Shown here in pieces: positions 8,916 through 18,992 of a DNA stretch of 64,000 bases (position 1 is its first letter; each line of letters opens with the position of its first letter). Location: positions 930,001-994,000 of the forward strand of contig NZ_CP018091.1 of the NCBI RefSeq assembly GCF_001885215.1, in the 5' to 3' direction. Origin of the DNA: Synechococcus sp. SynAce01 (GTDB taxonomy: Bacteria > Cyanobacteriota > Cyanobacteriia > PCC-6307 > Cyanobiaceae). The position numbers and the translations under genes are program-made. The notes under the pieces were generated by a model that searched no databases, was not told the DNA's origin, and worked only from the letters and a program-made list of their open reading frames with translations.

Positions 8916-10859
8916 ATGGCCTTCAGCGTCGAGCCCACCGAAACCTTTGAGCTGATCGTGGTCGGCGGCGGCCATGCCGGCTGTGAGGCAGCGATCACCG
9001 CGGCGCGGCTGGGGATCTCCACGGCCCTGTTCAGCCTCAACATCGATCGGATCGCCTGGCAGCCCTGCAACCCAGCGGTGGGCGGACCGGCCAAGAGCCA
9101 ACTCGTGCATGAGGTGGATGCCCTCGGGGGTGTGATCGGCCGTCTCGCCGATGCCACGGCCCTACAGAAGCGCGTGCTCAACGCCAGCCGCGGCCCGGCG
9201 GTGTGGGCCCTGCGCGCCCAGACCGACAAGCGCCAGTACGCCCGTCAGATGCTGCAGCTGCTGCAGCACACCCCCAACCTGCAGCTGCGCGAGGCGATGG
9301 TGACGGGCCTGGAGGTGGAGCTGGAGGGCAACGACCCCAACCACAACCAGGACGGCAGCGGAACTGTGGGCCGGATCACCGGCGTGCGCACTTTTTTTGG
9401 CAGCGTCTATGCCGCGCCGGCCGTGATCCTCACCACCGGCACCTTCCTCGGGGGGCAGATCTGGGTGGGCCAGCAGTCGATGAGCGCCGGCCGCGCCGGC
9501 GAGCAGGCCGCCGAAGGCCTCACCGAAGCGCTGCAGGCCCTCGGGTTCCGCACCGGTCGCCTCAAAACCGGCACCCCCGCCCGGGTGGACCGCCGCAGTG
9601 TGGCCTTGGATCAGCTCGAAGAGCAGCCCAGCGACGCCGAAGGCCGCTACTTCTCCTTTGACCCCAGTGCCTGGGTGAGAAGTGAGCCGATGAGTTGTCA
9701 CCTCACCCGCACCACCGCCGCCACCCACCAGCTGATCCGCGACAACCTCCATCTCACGCCCGTCTACGGCGGCTCGATCGACAGCAAAGGCCCCCGCTAT
9801 TGCCCATCGATCGAAGACAAGATCGTGCGCTTCGCCGATAAGGAAAGCCACCAGATCTTTCTGGAACCGGAAGGCCGCGACACCCCCGAGCTCTATGTTC
9901 AGGGGTTCTCCACCGGCCTGCCGGAGCGGCTGCAGCTGGAGCTGCTGCGTACCCTGCCGGGGCTGGAGCGCTGCATCATGCTGCGGGCCGCCTATGCCGT
10001 CGACTACGACTACCTACCCGCCACCCAGTGCCTGCCCTCACTGCAGACCAAACGGGTGGCCGGGCTGTTCACGGCCGGGCAACTCAATGGCACCACCGGC
10101 TACGAGGAGGCCGCCGCCCAGGGATTGGTGGCCGGCCTCAACGCCGCCCGGCTGATTCGCCACCAGCCGCCGGTGCATTTCCCCCGTGAGGGCAGCTACA
10201 TCGGCACCTTGATCGACGATCTGGTCACGAAAGATCTACGCGAGCCCTATCGGGTGCTCACCAGCCGTAGCGAATACCGCCTGGTGCTGCGCGGCGATAA
10301 CGCCGACCGGCGGCTGACGCCCCTGGGCCGCGAGCTGGGCCTGATCGATGATCGCCGCTGGCAGATCTTCGATCGCAAGCAGGCCCAGGTCGTGGCCGAG
10401 CAGCAGCGCCTGGCCACGGTGCGGCTGAAGGTGAGTGATCCGGTGGCTCCTGCAGTGGAAGCCGAAACGGGGGCGCCGATCAAGGGATCGATCACCCTGG
10501 CCGACCTGCTGCGCCGCTCCGGCTTCCACAGCGCCGATCTGGTCCGCCATGGCCTTGCCGATCCAGCCGTACCGCTCGATGTGCGCGAAGCCGCCGAGAT
10601 CGACACCAAATACAGCGGCTACCTGGCCCGCCAGCAACAACAGATCGACCAGGTCAGCAAGCAGCAGCAGCGCCCCATCCCCGCTGGCACCGATTTCCAC
10701 GCCATCACCACCCTCTCCCGCGAGGCGCGCGAAAAACTCACGGCCGTGGGGCCCTTCAGCCTCGGCCAGGCCGCCCGCATCCCCGGAGTCAGCCCGGCGG
10801 ACGTCAATGCCCTGCTGCTCTGGCTCGAGCTGCAGCGACGCAAGGCCCTGGTTACCTGA
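8916..10859 (+). CDS. mnmG: tRNA uridine-5-carboxymethylaminomethyl modification enzyme MnmG
   Basis: FAD-dependent subunit of the MnmEG complex, which modifies the wobble uridine of tRNAs. 647 residues. The N-terminal FAD-binding signature is [13 protein letters not shown], followed by [32 protein letters not shown], and the C-terminal domain with [20 protein letters not shown] and [13 protein letters not shown]. The frame is open well upstream inside the previous gene, but ATG 8916 gives the standard N-terminus. It follows the hydroxylase gene by 4 bases. Confidence 0.97.
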   Translation: MAFSVEPTETFELIVVGGGHAGCEAAITAARLGISTALFSLNIDRIAWQPCNPAVGGPAKSQLVHEVDALGGVIGRLADATALQKRVLNASRGPAVWALRAQTDKRQYARQMLQLLQHTPNLQLREAMVTGLEVELEGNDPNHNQDGSGTVGRITGVRTFFGSVYAAPAVILTTGTFLGGQIWVGQQSMSAGRAGEQAAEGLTEALQALGFRTGRLKTGTPARVDRRSVALDQLEEQPSDAEGRYFSFDPSAWVRSEPMSCHLTRTTAATHQLIRDNLHLTPVYGGSIDSKGPRYCPSIEDKIVRFADKESHQIFLEPEGRDTPELYVQGFSTGLPERLQLELLRTLPGLERCIMLRAAYAVDYDYLPATQCLPSLQTKRVAGLFTAGQLNGTTGYEEAAAQGLVAGLNAARLIRHQPPVHFPREGSYIGTLIDDLVTKDLREPYRVLTSRSEYRLVLRGDNADRRLTPLGRELGLIDDRRWQIFDRKQAQVVAEQQRLATVRLKVSDPVAPAVEAETGAPIKGSITLADLLRRSGFHSADLVRHGLADPAVPLDVREAAEIDTKYSGYLARQQQQIDQVSKQQQRPIPAGTDFHAITTLSREAREKLTAVGPFSLGQAARIPGVSPADVNALLLWLELQRRKALVT

Positions 10860-10899
10860 GCCAACGAAATTCCATAGGCTGAAGCTCCCGCAAGCTGCC

Positions 10900-11505
10900 A
10901 TGACGGGAACCGTTTCCCACAGCCCGGCTGAGCTCGGCTTGCCGTTTCTCTCGCCGCAGCCCCTCTGGCAATGCTCCGTCGCGGCCCTGGCTGTGACCAC
11001 CACCACGGCCGAACTCAGCGGTCCCTGGCGCTTGCTGCTGCTCGGTGATGGCAGCCCCACCCGGCACCTGGAGCTGCTCACCGGCGCCCCGGTGGAGGTG
11101 GAGCTGATCGCGATGGCGCCGGATTCAGCCGGGGATGGCCGGGTGCCGGCAGAAGTCGGAGAACTGAGCCCTCCCTTGTTGCGTCGACAGGTCTGGCTGC
11201 GCTGCGGCGGCCAGGCCCTGGCCTGGGCCGAGAGCTGGTGGAACCAGACGGAAGCCGAACAAAGTCTTCGCGACCGGCAGCTACCGATCTGGCGCAGCCT
11301 CAGCGCCGATCGGGCTGAACTGTTCCGCGAAGTGGATGGGCTGGCACGGGTGCAAGCGAGCTGGCTGCAGCAGGGGTTCGCCGAGGAAGGCCCCTACTGG
11401 AGCCGCCACTACCGCTTCTTCCGTGGCGGCAGGGAACTCACCGTGATCCGGGAGGTGTTCTCCCCGGCTCTCGAGCACTGGCTTGGCCCCAGCAGCAGCT
11501 CCTAG
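10900..11505 (+). CDS. Chorismate lyase-like protein (DUF98 type)
   Basis: 201 residues, resembling the cyanobacterial DUF98/chorismate pyruvate-lyase family that makes 4-hydroxybenzoate, the head-group precursor of plastoquinone. Supporting segments are LLLGDGSPTRHLELLTG near the N-terminus, the RRQVWLRCGGQALAWAESWW core, and YWSRHYRFFRGGRELTVIREVF near the end, matching the family's ligand-pocket and C-terminal pattern. ATG 10900 is 40 bp after the mnmG stop. The last 4 bases overlap the convergent gene at 11502-12029. The assignment rests on remembered family features. Confidence 0.78.
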   Translation: MTGTVSHSPAELGLPFLSPQPLWQCSVAALAVTTTTAELSGPWRLLLLGDGSPTRHLELLTGAPVEVELIAMAPDSAGDGRVPAEVGELSPPLLRRQVWLRCGGQALAWAESWWNQTEAEQSLRDRQLPIWRSLSADRAELFREVDGLARVQASWLQQGFAEEGPYWSRHYRFFRGGRELTVIREVFSPALEHWLGPSSSS

Positions 11506-12029
11506 GCCGAACCCAGGCGCAGGGCCTCGGCCTGTTGACGGCTCTTTTCGAGCAGCTCGCGCAGGCTGTCCTCGTCGGTGTGGCTGAGGCTGGTGCGCAG
11601 CAGCTTGGCGTGGGGAGCGAAGCGGCGCAGGCGCTCGATCACCCGATCGGGGGTGGCGTCACGTACCAGCAGGCAAAGGGCGGCATTGCCCTTCGGCAGG
11701 GTTTCGCCCACCTCACGCAGAAAGCCATCGTTGATGCCCAGATCGCTGAGCGCGCCAGAGGCGGCGCCCACGCCGGCACCGACAGCGGCCCCGAGCAGGG
11801 GGTTCAGGAAGAGAAGGCCAACCAGTGACCCCCAGAAGCCCCCACCAAGGGCTCCAGCGGCGGTGAGGTTCACGGCCTGACGCAGCTGCACATGGCCCTG
11901 CTCGTCATGCTCGACGACCACCGCATCTTCCAGGGAAATCAGATGTTCCTGCTGGATGTTGACCAATTCACGGCGAACCTTATCGGCCTCATCAACCGAG
12001 GGGAACCCCACCACAATCAGGTTGCTCAT
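11502..12029 (-). CDS. DUF1269 family membrane-associated protein
   Basis: 175 residues of a family annotated DUF1269. The N-terminal strand MSNLIVVGFPSVDEAD and the EDAVVVEHDEQG segment are followed by a Gly/Ala-rich hydrophobic hairpin (GALGGGFWGSLVGLLFLNP, then a glycine-zipper stretch) and a charged C-terminal helix ending RQQAEALRLGSA. The glycine-zipper region suggests membrane insertion. Function is unknown; relatives are often stress-linked. The gene is convergent with the chorismate lyase gene. Confidence 0.8.
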   Translation of the reverse strand: MSNLIVVGFPSVDEADKVRRELVNIQQEHLISLEDAVVVEHDEQGHVQLRQAVNLTAAGALGGGFWGSLVGLLFLNPLLGAAVGAGVGAASGALSDLGINDGFLREVGETLPKGNAALCLLVRDATPDRVIERLRRFAPHAKLLRTSLSHTDEDSLRELLEKSRQQAEALRLGSA

Positions 12030-12089
12030 CAGGCTTGTTCCCAGACATCACGACTGAAATCCAACCTAAGGGCAGCACCGGCCCGGCGA

Positions 12090-12614
12090 TCAGGGGCGGC
12101 GGCGGCTGGAGCGGGGCAGTGGCCTGGGCGAAGCCGACGCCGGCGGCAGCAGGGGAGCCGCCCGGCGGGAGATGGCATCAAGCAAACGGCGCTGCTGAGG
12201 GGCGGCTAGGGGCGTGGTAACTGGGGGGGGAGCGGCCGCTTGATCGGTCTCGATTCGATCGTTGAACGGAGCTGGGGGCGACCACTGGTCCCGGCCTGGT
12301 GGCGACCGGCGTTCTTCCGGGATCGGTCGCTGCCATGACTCCGGGGAGCGTTCGGACCAGTCGTCTTCACCCTCCATGAACGCGTCGAGCTGGTTTTCCA
12401 TCCAGCGCCCCACCCCTTTAAAACTGGGTAGGTCACTGGGTCGCTCAGCGGATCGCTCACTGCCGCGCTCGCCACCGCGGGCCTGGCTCCGGGAGCCCGG
12501 CCGTGCTCCGGCCACCCCATCCACCAGCTGCCGCCCGGCAGTCATCCATTGATCAAGGGTGGATCCCGCTGATCGGCGCTTACCCCGACGGGCAGGATCA
12601 CCAGAACCGTTCAT
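12090..12614 (-). CDS. Cyanobacterial hypothetical protein, low-complexity
   Basis: 174 residues, basic and Pro/Arg/Ser-rich, likely largely disordered. Recognisable parts are an N-terminal segment TLDQWMTAGRQLVDGVAGARP and a middle acidic segment RWMENQLDAFMEGEDDW; this pairing looks like a small family seen in marine picocyanobacteria, as far as I can recall. There is no signal peptide or membrane segment. The frame is long for a GC-rich region where spurious frames are common, so the middle and C-terminal parts are the least certain. It reads in the same direction as the DUF1269 gene, 60 bp upstream of it. Confidence 0.55.
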   Translation of the reverse strand: MNGSGDPARRGKRRSAGSTLDQWMTAGRQLVDGVAGARPGSRSQARGGERGSERSAERPSDLPSFKGVGRWMENQLDAFMEGEDDWSERSPESWQRPIPEERRSPPGRDQWSPPAPFNDRIETDQAAAPPPVTTPLAAPQQRRLLDAISRRAAPLLPPASASPRPLPRSSRRRP

Positions 12615-12656
12615 CGCGCTGCCCTGACCTGCTCGAACGAAGCTGATGGGTCAACG

Positions 12657-12767
12657 TTAGCGGCTGTGGCGCAACGCCCTGCGCTGCTTCAGCCAACGCT
12701 CCCGGCCGAGCCCGAGCAGGGCAATCGACACACCGCCGACTTGCAGCACCCAAAGGAAAAGGTCCAA
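12657..12767 (-). CDS. Possible 36-residue single-span membrane protein
   Basis: A short frame from TTG 12767 encodes MDLFLWVLQVGGVSIALLG followed by a basic tail (RERWLKQRRALRHSR). The hydrophobic-then-positive layout is that of a small single-span membrane protein with a cytoplasmic tail. It directly follows, in the same frame, the stop of the SprT-like gene. No ATG or clear ribosome site is present, so it is a candidate only. Confidence 0.35.
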   Translation of the reverse strand: MDLFLWVLQVGGVSIALLGLGRERWLKQRRALRHSR

Positions 12768-12809
12768 ACGGGCGGAGAGCAGAAGGGCGAACCTTAAGGG
12801 GCGGTGTTC

Positions 12810-13349
12810 TCAGACACCGGCTTCGAAGATCAGCTGGCAGCTGGCGTTCCAGCGACCGCCGTGCAGGCGGTCACAGCAGAGGCGGCAGGCCACGCCCCGC
12901 ACGCGGCGCTGGTAGGGAGCCGTGACACCGCAGCACGGACAGCGCGCCAGCCAGCGCACAGCCTGGAGTGGCAGGGGGTAGTGGTGACGCAGGCTCACCT
13001 CGAAGTCGCTCTGCGCCTGGTTGATCTCCGCCATGCGGGCCCGGAAGCAGGGACCATGCACCTCGCGCACCCCCAGGACCCGGTCGATCCAGGCATGGAT
13101 CATCTCGTGGCAGAGCGTGCCGAGCATGGCCGTCTGCGGCAGGGGCTCCAGCAGGGGCCGCGAAAGCACGATCTCGCAGAGATCGCTGCCATCGGCGCGG
13201 CGACCGCGGCGGTAGAGGCCGGCGGTGCGGCGCATGCGGCCGTCACTCCAGCGCAGGTCCACCAAACGGCCTCCTGCCGGGGCCAGGGCACCGCCGAAGT
13301 GTTCCCGATCAAGGCGATGAAAAAGGGGAAGCAGGGGTGCAAGGGGCAT
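12810..13349 (-). CDS. SprT-like zinc metalloprotease domain protein
   Basis: 179 residues. The metalloprotease motif HEMIHAWID (HExxH) is near residue 100, with upstream LSRPLLEPLPQTAMLGTL and downstream HGPCFRARMAEIN supplying the usual third-ligand region. The C-terminal zinc ribbon is visible as CPCCG and CRLCC. These are the features of SprT/SPRTN-like proteins; the bacterial role is not well established. The frame opens to 13433, but ATG 13349 (MPLAPLLPLFHRLDREHFGG) fits the family start. It is divergent from the gene at 13435, with only ~85 bp between the starts. Confidence 0.85.
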   Translation of the reverse strand: MPLAPLLPLFHRLDREHFGGALAPAGGRLVDLRWSDGRMRRTAGLYRRGRRADGSDLCEIVLSRPLLEPLPQTAMLGTLCHEMIHAWIDRVLGVREVHGPCFRARMAEINQAQSDFEVSLRHHYPLPLQAVRWLARCPCCGVTAPYQRRVRGVACRLCCDRLHGGRWNASCQLIFEAGV

Positions 13350-13434
13350 GCCGCTTCGGCTTCGGGCCTTGGTGGCCCCCAGTCTGGCGGGGTCGTCGGT
13401 CAGACTCTGGGGCCAGAACGCAGCGGCACACACG

Positions 13435-13857
13435 ATGGATTGGGGTCTGGCTCAGACGATCGGCACGAAGCTGCTGTTGGGTGGCGCCAGCGCCCTGCTC
13501 ATCTACTGGACGTTCACGGCGGTGAAGCTGGTGCTCAGCGCCCGCGGCATCAACCCGCTGCTCAAGCAGTTCTTCACCCAGGTGGCCTCCGGTCAGATCG
13601 ATGGCGCCTATCTACTCACCACCAAGAACTACCGCTCCCACGTGAACCGGCAGCAGTTCATCCGCTTCCTGGCCGGGCTGCAACTCAACAAGTACCGCAA
13701 CCTCAAATCCGGCCGGCCCCGGCTGCAGGACAGTCAGATCATCCTCACGGTCAAGCTGAAGTCGGAAGCCAAAGAAGAGCTGCCCCTGGATTTCACCTTT
13801 GTGAAGGTGGAGAAAGCCTGGCGGGTGGAGCGAATCAGCCGGCTGGCAGCGGCCTGA
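13435..13857 (+). CDS. Cyanobacterial hypothetical protein with N-terminal membrane anchor
   Basis: 140 residues. Residues ~8-33 form a hydrophobic segment ([20 protein letters not shown]), followed by a soluble domain with [19 protein letters not shown] and a C-terminal strand-rich part ([20 protein letters not shown]). The layout resembles membrane-anchored domains of NTF2-like or DUF4864-like type, but this is an impression, not a firm assignment. ATG 13435 is chosen because the upstream extension overlaps the divergent SprT gene. ligA begins 31 bp downstream on the same strand. Confidence 0.7.
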   Translation: MDWGLAQTIGTKLLLGGASALLIYWTFTAVKLVLSARGINPLLKQFFTQVASGQIDGAYLLTTKNYRSHVNRQQFIRFLAGLQLNKYRNLKSGRPRLQDSQIILTVKLKSEAKEELPLDFTFVKVEKAWRVERISRLAAA

Positions 13858-13888
13858 GCCGAAGACGTCCGACGTCCTGCCACGGCCG

Positions 13889-15967
13889 ATGCCCGATCCA
13901 TCCCCCCAGCACAGGGCCGAGGAACTGCACCGGCTGCTGCAACGCGCCGCCCACGCGTACTACGTGCTCGATGCTCCGGAACTTGAAGACGCGGTTTACG
14001 ACCGGCTGTATCGGGAGCTGCAGGAGATTGAGGCGCTAAGCCCCGAGCTGGTGCGTGCCGACAGCCCCACCCAGCGGGTGGGCGGCCCGCCGGCCGACGG
14101 CTTCTTGGCCGTGCGTCACCGCATCAGCCTGCTCAGCCTGGAGAACGCCTTCTCAAGCGAAGAGCTGCAGGCCTGGTACGGGCGGCTGCTGAAGGTGCTC
14201 GATCGGCCCGCTCCCCTCGGGGAAGCCGCCGCAGCGCTGCCGATGGTGTGCGAACTTAAGATCGACGGCAACGCCCTGGCCCTGAGCTACGAGCGTGGCG
14301 TGCTGGTGCGGGCCGCCAGCCGCGGCGACGGCGAATCCGGCGAGGAGATCACCGCCAATGTGCGCACAATCCAGAGCGTGCCCCTGCGCCTGCTGCTGGA
14401 CGATCCGCCGGAGTGGCTGGAGGTGCGCGGCGAAGCCCTGATCCCCGATAGCACCTTCGCGGCCATCAACGCCGAGCGCGCCAGCCGCGAGGAGCCGCTG
14501 TTTGCCAACCCGCGCAATGCCTGCGCCGGCACCCTGCGTCAGCTCGATCCGGCCGTGGTGGCGGCACGGCGACTGGAGTTCTTTGCCTACACCCTGCACC
14601 TGCCGGGCGACTGGCAGCCTGCGGCCGGCGAGCCCTCCCGGCCCCGCAGCCAGTGGGAGTGCCTGAGCTGGCTGGCGGCCGCCGGCTTCCGGGTCAACCC
14701 CAACGCCGCGCTCTGCCCCGATCTGGCGTCGGTGGAGGCCTTCTTCGCGGCATGGGAACAGCAGCGGCATCAGCTCGCCTACGCCACCGATGGCGTGGTG
14801 GTGAAGCTCGATGACCTGCGCCTGCAGGCCGATGCCGGCTTCACCCAGAAGGCGCCGCGCTGGGCGATCGCCCTGAAGTACCCCGCCGAGGAGGCCCCCA
14901 GCCAGCTGCTTCATCTGGTGGCCCAGGTGGGCCGCACCGGCGTGATCACGCCGGTGGCTGAATTCGAGCCGGTGACTCTGGCCGGCACCAGCGTGAGCCG
15001 GGCCACATTGCACAACGCCGATCGCCTGGTCGAACTGGATCTCCATGACGGCGACACGGTGGTGGTGCGCAAGGCCGGCGAGATCATCCCCGAGGTGGTG
15101 CGCGTGCTGAGCGAGCTGCGCGCGCCAGGCGCCAGGCGCCTGCAGCTGCCCTCCACCTGCCCGGAGTGCGGCTCGACCCTGGTGCGCGAGGAGGGCGAGG
15201 CCGCCACCCGCTGCGTGAACAGCAGCTGCCCGGCGATCCTGCGCGGCGCCCTGCGCCACTGGGTGAGCAAGGCGGCCCTGGATGTGGATGGCCTCGGCGG
15301 CAAGCTGATCGAGCAGCTGGTGGACCAGGGTCTGGTGACCTCGATCGCCGCTCTCTACCGCCTCGATGCCGCCCTGCTCGCCAGCCTGGAGCGGATGGGC
15401 GAGACCTCAGCCTTGAAGCTGGCGGCGGCCCTTGAAGCCTCCAAGCAACAGCCTTGGCACCGTCAGCTTTATGGCCTTGGCATCCACCACGTGGGAGCGG
15501 TGAACGCCAAAGCTCTGGCGCGGCAGTTTGCCTCCGCCGAGGCCTTGGGCACCGCCGCGGCTGAGCAACCAGAAGCGATCACCGCCGTCTTCGGCATCGG
15601 CGCTGAAATCGCCGAATCCCTGCGCCAATGGTTCGCCACCGCCGCCAACCTCGCCCTGCTGGCGGAGCTGGAGGCTGAGGGGATCCCCCTGGCGGCAGCC
15701 CTAGGCGATGGGGCTGCTGGGGAAGCCGCCAACCGCTTGAGCGGCCAGACCTTCGTGCTCACTGGCACCCTGCCCAGCCTCAGCCGCAGCCAGGCCCAGG
15801 AGTTGATCGAGGCGGCGGGGGGAAAGGTGAGCAGCTCGGTGAGTAAAAGAACGAGCTACGTGGTGGCTGGCGCCGAAGCCGGCAGCAAGCTCAGCAAGGC
15901 CGAAGCCCTGGGCGTGGCCGTGCTCGATGAGGCCGGCCTGCGGGAGCTGCTGGAGGAATTGAGCTGA
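13889..15967 (+). CDS. ligA: NAD-dependent DNA ligase LigA
   Basis: 692 residues, the bacterial NAD-dependent ligase that seals nicks in replication and repair. The adenylation motif is [12 protein letters not shown] with the catalytic Lys near residue 124. The NAD-binding Ia segment ([20 protein letters not shown]), the EVRGE motif, the four-Cys zinc finger (CPECGS ... CVNSSCPA), the helix-hairpin-helix region and a C-terminal BRCT domain ([20 protein letters not shown]) all follow in order. The length is standard and the gene is intact. Confidence 0.97.
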   Translation: MPDPSPQHRAEELHRLLQRAAHAYYVLDAPELEDAVYDRLYRELQEIEALSPELVRADSPTQRVGGPPADGFLAVRHRISLLSLENAFSSEELQAWYGRLLKVLDRPAPLGEAAAALPMVCELKIDGNALALSYERGVLVRAASRGDGESGEEITANVRTIQSVPLRLLLDDPPEWLEVRGEALIPDSTFAAINAERASREEPLFANPRNACAGTLRQLDPAVVAARRLEFFAYTLHLPGDWQPAAGEPSRPRSQWECLSWLAAAGFRVNPNAALCPDLASVEAFFAAWEQQRHQLAYATDGVVVKLDDLRLQADAGFTQKAPRWAIALKYPAEEAPSQLLHLVAQVGRTGVITPVAEFEPVTLAGTSVSRATLHNADRLVELDLHDGDTVVVRKAGEIIPEVVRVLSELRAPGARRLQLPSTCPECGSTLVREEGEAATRCVNSSCPAILRGALRHWVSKAALDVDGLGGKLIEQLVDQGLVTSIAALYRLDAALLASLERMGETSALKLAAALEASKQQPWHRQLYGLGIHHVGAVNAKALARQFASAEALGTAAAEQPEAITAVFGIGAEIAESLRQWFATAANLALLAELEAEGIPLAAALGDGAAGEAANRLSGQTFVLTGTLPSLSRSQAQELIEAAGGKVSSSVSKRTSYVVAGAEAGSKLSKAEALGVAVLDEAGLRELLEELS

Positions 15968-16002
15968 GACAGCCCAAGGCCGGATTGCGCCAGAGTGGCG
16001 AC

Positions 16003-16182
16003 ATGAACCCTGCACCCAGCCAACCCGCCGTCTACCGCTGGATCAAGACGGACTGCGGTCGGGCGCAGTACATGGAACTGGCCAGCCGTCGCGGGCTGCT
16101 TGCGAACGTCCGCCTGGTCTGGTTCGTGCTGATCGCAGCGATCCGCGACTGGCCGCTGAAGCCAGCTGAGCCCGGCGCCTGA
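16003..16182 (+). CDS. Small cyanobacterial hypothetical protein
   Basis: 59 residues from ATG 16003. It has a conserved-looking middle (YRWIKTDCGRAQYMELASRRG) and a short hydrophobic stretch VRLVWFVLIAAI. I do not recognise it beyond a likely cyanobacterial small protein. It follows ligA by 35 bp and is convergent with the TVP38 gene, which ends 10 bp away. Confidence 0.5.
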   Translation: MNPAPSQPAVYRWIKTDCGRAQYMELASRRGLLANVRLVWFVLIAAIRDWPLKPAEPGA

Positions 16183-16191
16183 AAGTTGCCT

Positions 16192-16806
16192 TCAGCTCGG
16201 ATCCAACCGCTCCAGGGCCCGCCGTGCCGCCCGGCTCGCCAGCAGGATCGAGCCCACCGTGGCGATCAACCCCAGGATGCGCAGCGCCCACGTGTTGGCA
16301 TCCGCCTCGCCGTGAAGCACCTCCCCGAAGCGCGCCACATCACCGGCGAGCTCGCCGAGGGCGCAGAACAACACCGTGCCCGGCAGGATCGCGATCAGGC
16401 CGATCACGTAGTCGCGCAGGCTCACCTCGCTGAGGCCATAGACGAGGTTGAGCAGGCTGAAGGGAAACGCGGGTGAGAGCCGGGTGAGCAGCACCAACTT
16501 GAAGCCCTCCTGGCTCACGGCCCGCTCAATCGCCAGCAGCTTCGGAAAGGCCTGCAGCCGCTGGCGGGTCCAGTCGCGCAACCAGTGCCTACCCAGCAGA
16601 AAAGCCGCGATCGCCCCCAACGAGGCACCCACGAACACGATCAGGCTCCCCCAGACGGTGCCGTAGAGCGCACCGGCCAGCATCGAGGCCCAGACCCCCG
16701 GCAGCAAAAGCGTGACCCAAATGGCATAAAGCGGCACAAAGGCCACCGCCCCGGCGGGTGAGCGCAGGGCCGGCAGCAGCTGCTCCAACCAGGGGGAGAG
16801 GTCCAC
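16192..16806 (-). CDS. TVP38/TMEM64 (DedA-like) membrane protein
   Basis: About 204 residues with multiple hydrophobic segments. Family features are LLLPGVWASMLAGALYGTVWG, GASLGAIAAFLLGRHWLRDW, and LLTRLSPAFPFSLLNLVYGL with the conserved R-x-SPxFPF motif. DedA/TVP38 proteins are probable lipid or small-molecule transporters in the inner or thylakoid membrane; the substrate is not known. The frame extends to 16923, but the extra ~39 residues look non-coding and would overlap the divergent DUF2817 gene, so I use GTG 16806. Confidence 0.85.
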   Translation of the reverse strand: MDLSPWLEQLLPALRSPAGAVAFVPLYAIWVTLLLPGVWASMLAGALYGTVWGSLIVFVGASLGAIAAFLLGRHWLRDWTRQRLQAFPKLLAIERAVSQEGFKLVLLTRLSPAFPFSLLNLVYGLSEVSLRDYVIGLIAILPGTVLFCALGELAGDVARFGEVLHGEADANTWALRILGLIATVGSILLASRAARRALERLDPS

Positions 16807-16915
16807 AACCCAGACGGCGCAACAACCCCAACACTGGCAGCCGCAACCAGGCCAGTGACGCCTCCCTACAGTCCGCTGCTGTGGAGCGGGTGCCTCCCCA
16901 CCCGTCCAACTGCCC

Positions 16916-18082
16916 ATGCCCACCAGCGATTTCTTTGCGCCCAGCTACGCCAGCGCCCGCAACAAATTTCTGGCAGCGGCCCAGGCGGCCGGGGCCCGGC
17001 TCAGCAGCTATCCCCTGCCGAACCAGCGGGGGCCAGGCCGTGAAACGTTGTCGATCGATGTAGCCCTGCTCGGGGCGGAGCAACCCGTGGACTCGGTGCT
17101 GCTGTTGATCTCCGGAACCCATGGGGTGGAAGGGCACTGCGGCTCGGGGATCCAGGTGGGCTATTTCCGCGACCAGCTGCATGACGCCCTGCCGGCGGGC
17201 ACCGCCACCTTGATGATTCATGCCCTCAACCCCTACGGGTTCGCCTGGCGGCGGCGTGTCAACGAAGACAACATCGACCTGAACCGCAACTTCCGCGATT
17301 TCAGCGCGCCGTTACCGGATGGCTCCGCCTATGAGGCGATTCACAACTGCCTGGTGCCGGAGGCCTGGGATGGTCCCCTTCGGCAGGAGGCCGACAGGGA
17401 ACTGCTGCGCCGCATTGAGGCCGCAGGGATTCCCTCTTACCAGGCGGTGTTGCAGCGCGGCCAGTACACCCGGCCAACCGGCCTCTTCTATGGCGGGAAG
17501 GGGCCCTGCTGGTCCAACACGATGCTGCGCCGTCTACTGCGCGAGCACATTCCCGCCGGTGCCACGCGCCTGGCGGTACTCGACATCCACACCGGCCTGG
17601 GACCCTGCGGTTATGGCGAGCCGATCTACGCCGATGATTCGCCCAAGGGCTTCAAGCGGGCCCGGCGCTGGTATGGGCCGGAGCTGACCCGGATCACGGG
17701 CTACACGGTGGAGAGCCCCACGGGCAAAGGTGTCAGGCCAGAAGGTGTCAGGCCTGAAAGCCGTCAGTCTGGGGGGGGCCTCTCCTCTTCCGCAGCCGTG
17801 TCCGGGGCTTTGGTGGCGGCCTTTGATGATCTGGATCCGTCCCTTGAGGTGACCTACCTGACCCTCGAATTCGGCACCCGGCCAATCCTGGAGGTACTTG
17901 GAGCCCTGCGGGCCGACAGCTGGCTGCACGCATGCCCCGATCGCGCCACCCCCTTCCGCGGCCCGATTCAGCAGCAGATGCAGGAGGCCTTCTACGTGGA
18001 CACACCGGGCTGGAAGGCCGCGGTGTACGGAAGGGCCGCCGATTTCGTTCTGAGAACCAGCCGCGGACTGGCGGCGGGTTAG
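16916..18082 (+). CDS. DUF2817 / M14-like metallopeptidase
   Basis: 388 residues. Zinc-carboxypeptidase-like features are SGTHGVEGHCGSG near the N-terminus (H and E ligands), the ALNPYGFAWRRRVNEDNIDLNRNF segment typical of M14-related DUF2817 proteins, LAVLDIHTGLGPCGYGE (a further His), and TLEFGTRP with the likely catalytic Glu near the C-terminus. There is no signal peptide, so it is probably cytosolic. The substrate is unknown. The ATG at 16916 lacks a clear ribosome site. A short direct repeat (GVRPEG, GVRPES) near residue 275 is visible in the coding DNA. Confidence 0.82.
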   Translation: MPTSDFFAPSYASARNKFLAAAQAAGARLSSYPLPNQRGPGRETLSIDVALLGAEQPVDSVLLLISGTHGVEGHCGSGIQVGYFRDQLHDALPAGTATLMIHALNPYGFAWRRRVNEDNIDLNRNFRDFSAPLPDGSAYEAIHNCLVPEAWDGPLRQEADRELLRRIEAAGIPSYQAVLQRGQYTRPTGLFYGGKGPCWSNTMLRRLLREHIPAGATRLAVLDIHTGLGPCGYGEPIYADDSPKGFKRARRWYGPELTRITGYTVESPTGKGVRPEGVRPESRQSGGGLSSSAAVSGALVAAFDDLDPSLEVTYLTLEFGTRPILEVLGALRADSWLHACPDRATPFRGPIQQQMQEAFYVDTPGWKAAVYGRAADFVLRTSRGLAAG

Positions 18083-18213
18083 GCGCTCAGCCCGGAACCG
18101 CCTGATCCCCGACCGCCTTGGGTCGATCCCAGGCTTTGCATTTTCACTGCCAGGATCCTGGGCCGAAACGCCTACGGTGGCTCCGACACACCAGACCATC
18201 AGAAACGATCGTC

Positions 18214-18699
18214 ATGGCGCGCCCTGCCAGGCCAGCCAGCGCGGAAGAGCAGCTGGTCGAGAAGCTGCGCCGAATCGAAGCCCTGTTCGCTCGGGCCGGC
18301 AGCGATGGCGAGAAGGTGGCGGCCCAGCGGGCGCGGCAACGCATCCAGGCCCGCCTCAAGGAAATCGCGGCCGAGGAGCCGCCGATCGAGTTCCGCTTCT
18401 CCCTCTCCGACCAGTGGTCGCGGCATCTGTTCGTGGCACTGATGCGGCGCTACGGCATCACGCCCTACCGCTACCGCGGCCAACGGCGCACCACCGTGAT
18501 GGCACGCCTTAGCCGCACGTTCGTGAACGACACCCTCTGGCCGGAGTTCCAGGAACTGCAGCAGAGCCTGGCCGCCTACTTCGACGCGCTCACCGATCGG
18601 GTGATCGAGCAGGCCCTGGACGTGAAGGCCAGCGAAGCGGAAGAGCGGGCACCGGTTCAGCAGTTGCCGCCGGTTGACCATCAGGGGTCGCTCCTGTAG
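18214..18699 (+). CDS. Hypothetical protein
   Basis: 161 residues from ATG 18214 (MARPARPASAEEQLVEKL). The N-terminal part EKLRRIEALFARAGSDGEK resembles the short helical start of DUF2786-like proteins. The rest contains FRFSLSDQWSRHLFVALMRRYG and YRYRGQRRTTVMARL, a basic segment that could bind nucleic acid. No catalytic motif is recognised. It is unlinked to its neighbours, with a decayed block downstream. Confidence 0.65.
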   Translation: MARPARPASAEEQLVEKLRRIEALFARAGSDGEKVAAQRARQRIQARLKEIAAEEPPIEFRFSLSDQWSRHLFVALMRRYGITPYRYRGQRRTTVMARLSRTFVNDTLWPEFQELQQSLAAYFDALTDRVIEQALDVKASEAEERAPVQQLPPVDHQGSLL

Positions 18700-18821
18700 G
18701 GCTCCATTGCATGGTCAGAGCTGGCGGGAAAGAGAGACAGCGCCAAACCACTCGGAAAGCAAATAAAAGCCATTAACTCGGATTCCGCGTCAATTGCATT
18801 GATTGGGACTACGAGTCAACG

Positions 18822-18985
18822 ATGGGCCTTGATGAGCAGGTGATCCACGCCCCATCGCAGCTAGGCCAGCTGCTGAAGGGCCTCAGGCGCCAGAGGGGCT
18901 TGAGGCAGCGTATTTCGCCCTCAGGGCCGGCGGCACCAGCCAGGCACGCCTCTCGCAGCTGGAGCTCCATCCCGGCCGTCTGACA
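18822..18985 (+). pseudogene. Frameshifted hipB-like antitoxin remnant
   Basis: From ATG 18822 the frame reads LGQLLKGLRRQRGL, the first part of a HipB-like XRE helix-turn-helix antitoxin, and then becomes nonsense. Homology resumes in another frame from about 18902 (EAAYFALRAGGTSQARLSQLE, then LHPGRLT). The tail of the gene is missing before the hipA start. It is a broken antitoxin gene, with at least one frameshift and a 3' deletion. Confidence 0.7.
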
Positions 18986-18992
18986 CGGCGGA

